A DNA stretch of 56,086 nucleotides from Planctomycetota bacterium (GTDB taxonomy: Bacteria > Planctomycetota > UBA1135), in the NCBI GenBank assembly GCA_026421205.1, contig JAPKBM010000011.1, forward strand, positions 1 to 56,086, given 5' to 3'. Positions 54,841 through 56,086 of the stretch are shown here, piece after piece. The stretch's first letter is position 1. Each line of letters starts with the position of its first letter. The notes below the pieces were generated by a model, which worked only from the letters and a program-made list of their open reading frames with translations, was not told the origin of the DNA and ran no database searches. The translations under genes were made by a program, and so were the position numbers.

Positions 54841-56070
54841 TTATTCTCCTAAATACAACCAAACCCAGCCGTGCGTATTCGTGCGGCTTCGCTTGTAGCC
54901 CGACCACTGCCGACGAAACGGCGCAAAAACGTCATTGGCGTTTTGATAGCGCTGAAGCACTTCTTCGGGAATACCCCCGGGTTTGCCGACATGAGAATTA
55001 CGCTCATCGACCGCTTGGTCATAAGTAGCCTCAGCCGCCCTGTACTTTGGCTTAAACACCTGTTTTTCGGCCTTCTCTTTCGCAGTCAGTGGTTGGAGTT
55101 GATACTCCAACCACTGCACATCCCCCACAAGTAAATCCATTTTCCCGTCGGCGTTGTAATCCATGGCGTGAACCTTCGTGCGGCTCCCGGGTCCAACGGG
55201 CCCATCCTCTTCCGTACGCTCCATGAACTTTCCGCGCGCCACTAGTGCTTGCGATGAAGCAAAAACGAACTGGCCCGCTTTTCCAACGTTTTGGTACCAA
55301 TGCGCACCACCCCGCTCGCTTCCTGCCACGATGTCTAATTTCCCGTCGCCATCCCAATCCGTAAGATGCGCGTTGGAGCCTTCCAGTTCATCGCCCGGTA
55401 AGGTTTTCAGCGGAACACCGTCAGCCGACCACTGCGGCAGGGAACGCGTGCCCCTATTTTCAAAGACAAAGACACCATCGGAACGGGTGCCAATCAATAA
55501 GTCTAAATCGCCATCGGCGTCCATGTCGTGCGCTTCAGGAGTTAAAGAGATGCCTACATTGAGAACATTGCCGTCCATGTTACGCAAATAAACCCCCTGC
55601 TTCCACACACCCGGCGTAGTGGCTTCAAAATAATAGACCTCTCCCGTGTAGGAACCGGAAAGAATATCTTCGTCGCCGTCGGCGTCATAATCCACAAACT
55701 GTGGACAGAAGCAAATGCATCACGTGGTGGGAACCGACGCGTCCTCACCGCCGGCTTGCAGATAGGCAAAAGCCTCATACTTTGGCACCGACGCCGTTCC
55801 TTGATTGAGATATACGCGCAGCTTTCCCTGGCTGTACTGCCCAGGCTTGGAATCCTGCATGCTGTCGGGCAAACGGGGCACGGGGAAGTCCTCGTCTCCA
55901 AATTCACCCACCAGTAGATCCATGAGGCCATCCCCATTCATGTCCTTCATAAAAGGAGCGGCGTGACCGACGGTGACATCAATGAAATCATCCCCGGCCT
56001 TCAGGCGGCCTGAAAGCGCCAATGGTGTGGATTGCGCAAAGAAGAGCGTGAGCGTTATGGCAAAAATCAT
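54841..56070 (-). CDS. Selenoprotein: secreted FG-GAP/VCBS repeat protein (in-frame TGA = Sec117)
   Basis: 409 residues when TGA at 55722-55720 is decoded as Sec; without it the gene appears as two pieces (56070-55720 and 55695-54841). Signal peptide MIFAITLTLFFAQSTP. FG-GAP/VCBS-type calcium loops occur on both sides of the TGA: DMNGDGLMDLLVGE before it; DYDADGDEDILSGSY, DMDADGDLDLLIGT, DWDGDGKLDIVAGS and DYNADGKMDLLVGD after it. The site reads VPTT-U-CICFCPQFVD, a Sec directly followed by three cysteines (U-C-x-C-x-C). From memory, related planctomycete proteins carry a Cys-Cys pair here, so Sec replaces a conserved cysteine. A hairpin with a perfect 6-bp stem and loop GTT starts 14 nt after the TGA. 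The C-terminal 90 residues lack repeats. Function unknown; metal binding or surface redox is possible. Confidence 0.9.
55691..55705 (-). promoter_or_regulatory. Candidate bacterial SECIS hairpin for Sec117 of the FG-GAP protein
   Basis: On the minus strand the stem TCCACA (55705-55700) pairs perfectly with TGTGGA (55696-55691) around loop GTT, extendable by a G-T wobble. The stem starts 14 nt (13 with the wobble) after the TGA; the loop begins with G. Confidence 0.82.
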
Positions 56071-56086
56071 AGAGGCATCCTAACTC

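Noticed and set aside
1-56086. General reassignment of UGA to a sense codon (code 4 or 25)
   Set aside because: TGA is a normal terminator in many genes here, including ATGA overlaps, and tryptophan is encoded by TGG throughout.
1-56086. Insertion sequences, phage genes, CRISPR arrays, tRNA or rRNA genes
   Set aside because: No transposase-like protein, no repeat-spacer pattern, and no RNA gene signatures; gaps are too short for rRNA and I could not fold a tRNA in any.

Overview
This looks like chromosomal DNA of an environmental bacterium of the PVC group, most likely a planctomycete. The evidence is the gene content: PVC-type membrane-bound dehydrogenase domains, DUF1549/DUF1553 and DUF1501 genes with planctomycete-type cytochrome c motifs, DUF1080 (3-keto-glycoside hydrolase-like) domains, ThuA-like and FG-GAP proteins, and five formylglycine-type sulfatase domains. 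Coding density is very high: the longest gap is about 170 bases and many neighbours overlap by 4 bases (ATGA or GTGA). I see no rRNA, tRNA, CRISPR array, insertion sequence or phage gene.

The main result is a set of selenoproteins. Four genes (10747-12900 +, 12904-13407 -, 37891-39069 +, 54841-56070 -) are each interrupted by in-frame TGA, five codons in all. Four of the five TGA codons sit exactly where a redox or metal-binding cysteine is expected: thioredoxin UGWC, PrxQ/BCP U-x4-C, thioredoxin UPPC, and the first cysteine of an HMA metal-binding loop. The fifth heads a cysteine cluster (U-C-I-C-F-C) in an FG-GAP protein. Each TGA is followed, 13-15 nt later, by a hairpin whose loop starts 21-26 nt after the TGA and has G in its first two positions, as expected for bacterial SECIS elements. 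An ordinary ORF caller would break or truncate all four genes. TGA is used as a normal stop elsewhere in the window. The Sec machinery (selA, selB, selC, selD) is not in the window.

Layout. 1-629: edge-truncated ThuA-like protein. 658-4710: a SGNH / PVC dehydrogenase / cupredoxin / BNR fusion. 10729 down to 4687 (minus): operon for an Nramp-like transporter, a DUF993 aldolase-like protein, a double DUF1080 protein and a cytochrome c-tailed dehydrogenase. 10747-13407: two convergent selenoproteins. 13455-21110: two giant fused sulfatases. 27218 down to 21123 (minus): an amino-sugar/sialate-type operon (NanA-like lyase, Kelch-SSS symporter, AGE epimerase, sulfatase). 27313-30664: serine biosynthesis genes (phosphatase, aminotransferase, dehydrogenase). 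35263 down to 30661 (minus): a sulfatase/N-formylglutamate amidohydrolase fusion, thiopurine methyltransferase and nucleoside transporter. 35297-37809: an unknown lipoprotein and a CDF transporter. 37891-39069: a thioredoxin-HMA protein with two Sec residues, ending at a strong terminator. 39134-43533: a sulfotransferase coupled to a large dehydrogenase/cytochrome/DUF1080 protein. 43562-45961: small genes and a phosphodiesterase/SGNH fusion. 45983-54838: a surface polymer-degradation and electron-transfer run (esterase, DUF1549/1553, DUF1501, membrane cytochrome with LRR, alpha/beta hydrolase). 54841-56070: the FG-GAP selenoprotein.

Taken together, the genes suggest a heterotroph that desulfates and degrades complex, probably sulfated and sialylated, polysaccharides. 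It has many exported c-type cytochrome/dehydrogenase proteins and exported selenium-dependent thiol chemistry. Abrupt fusion of complete enzymes into single chains is a second striking feature.
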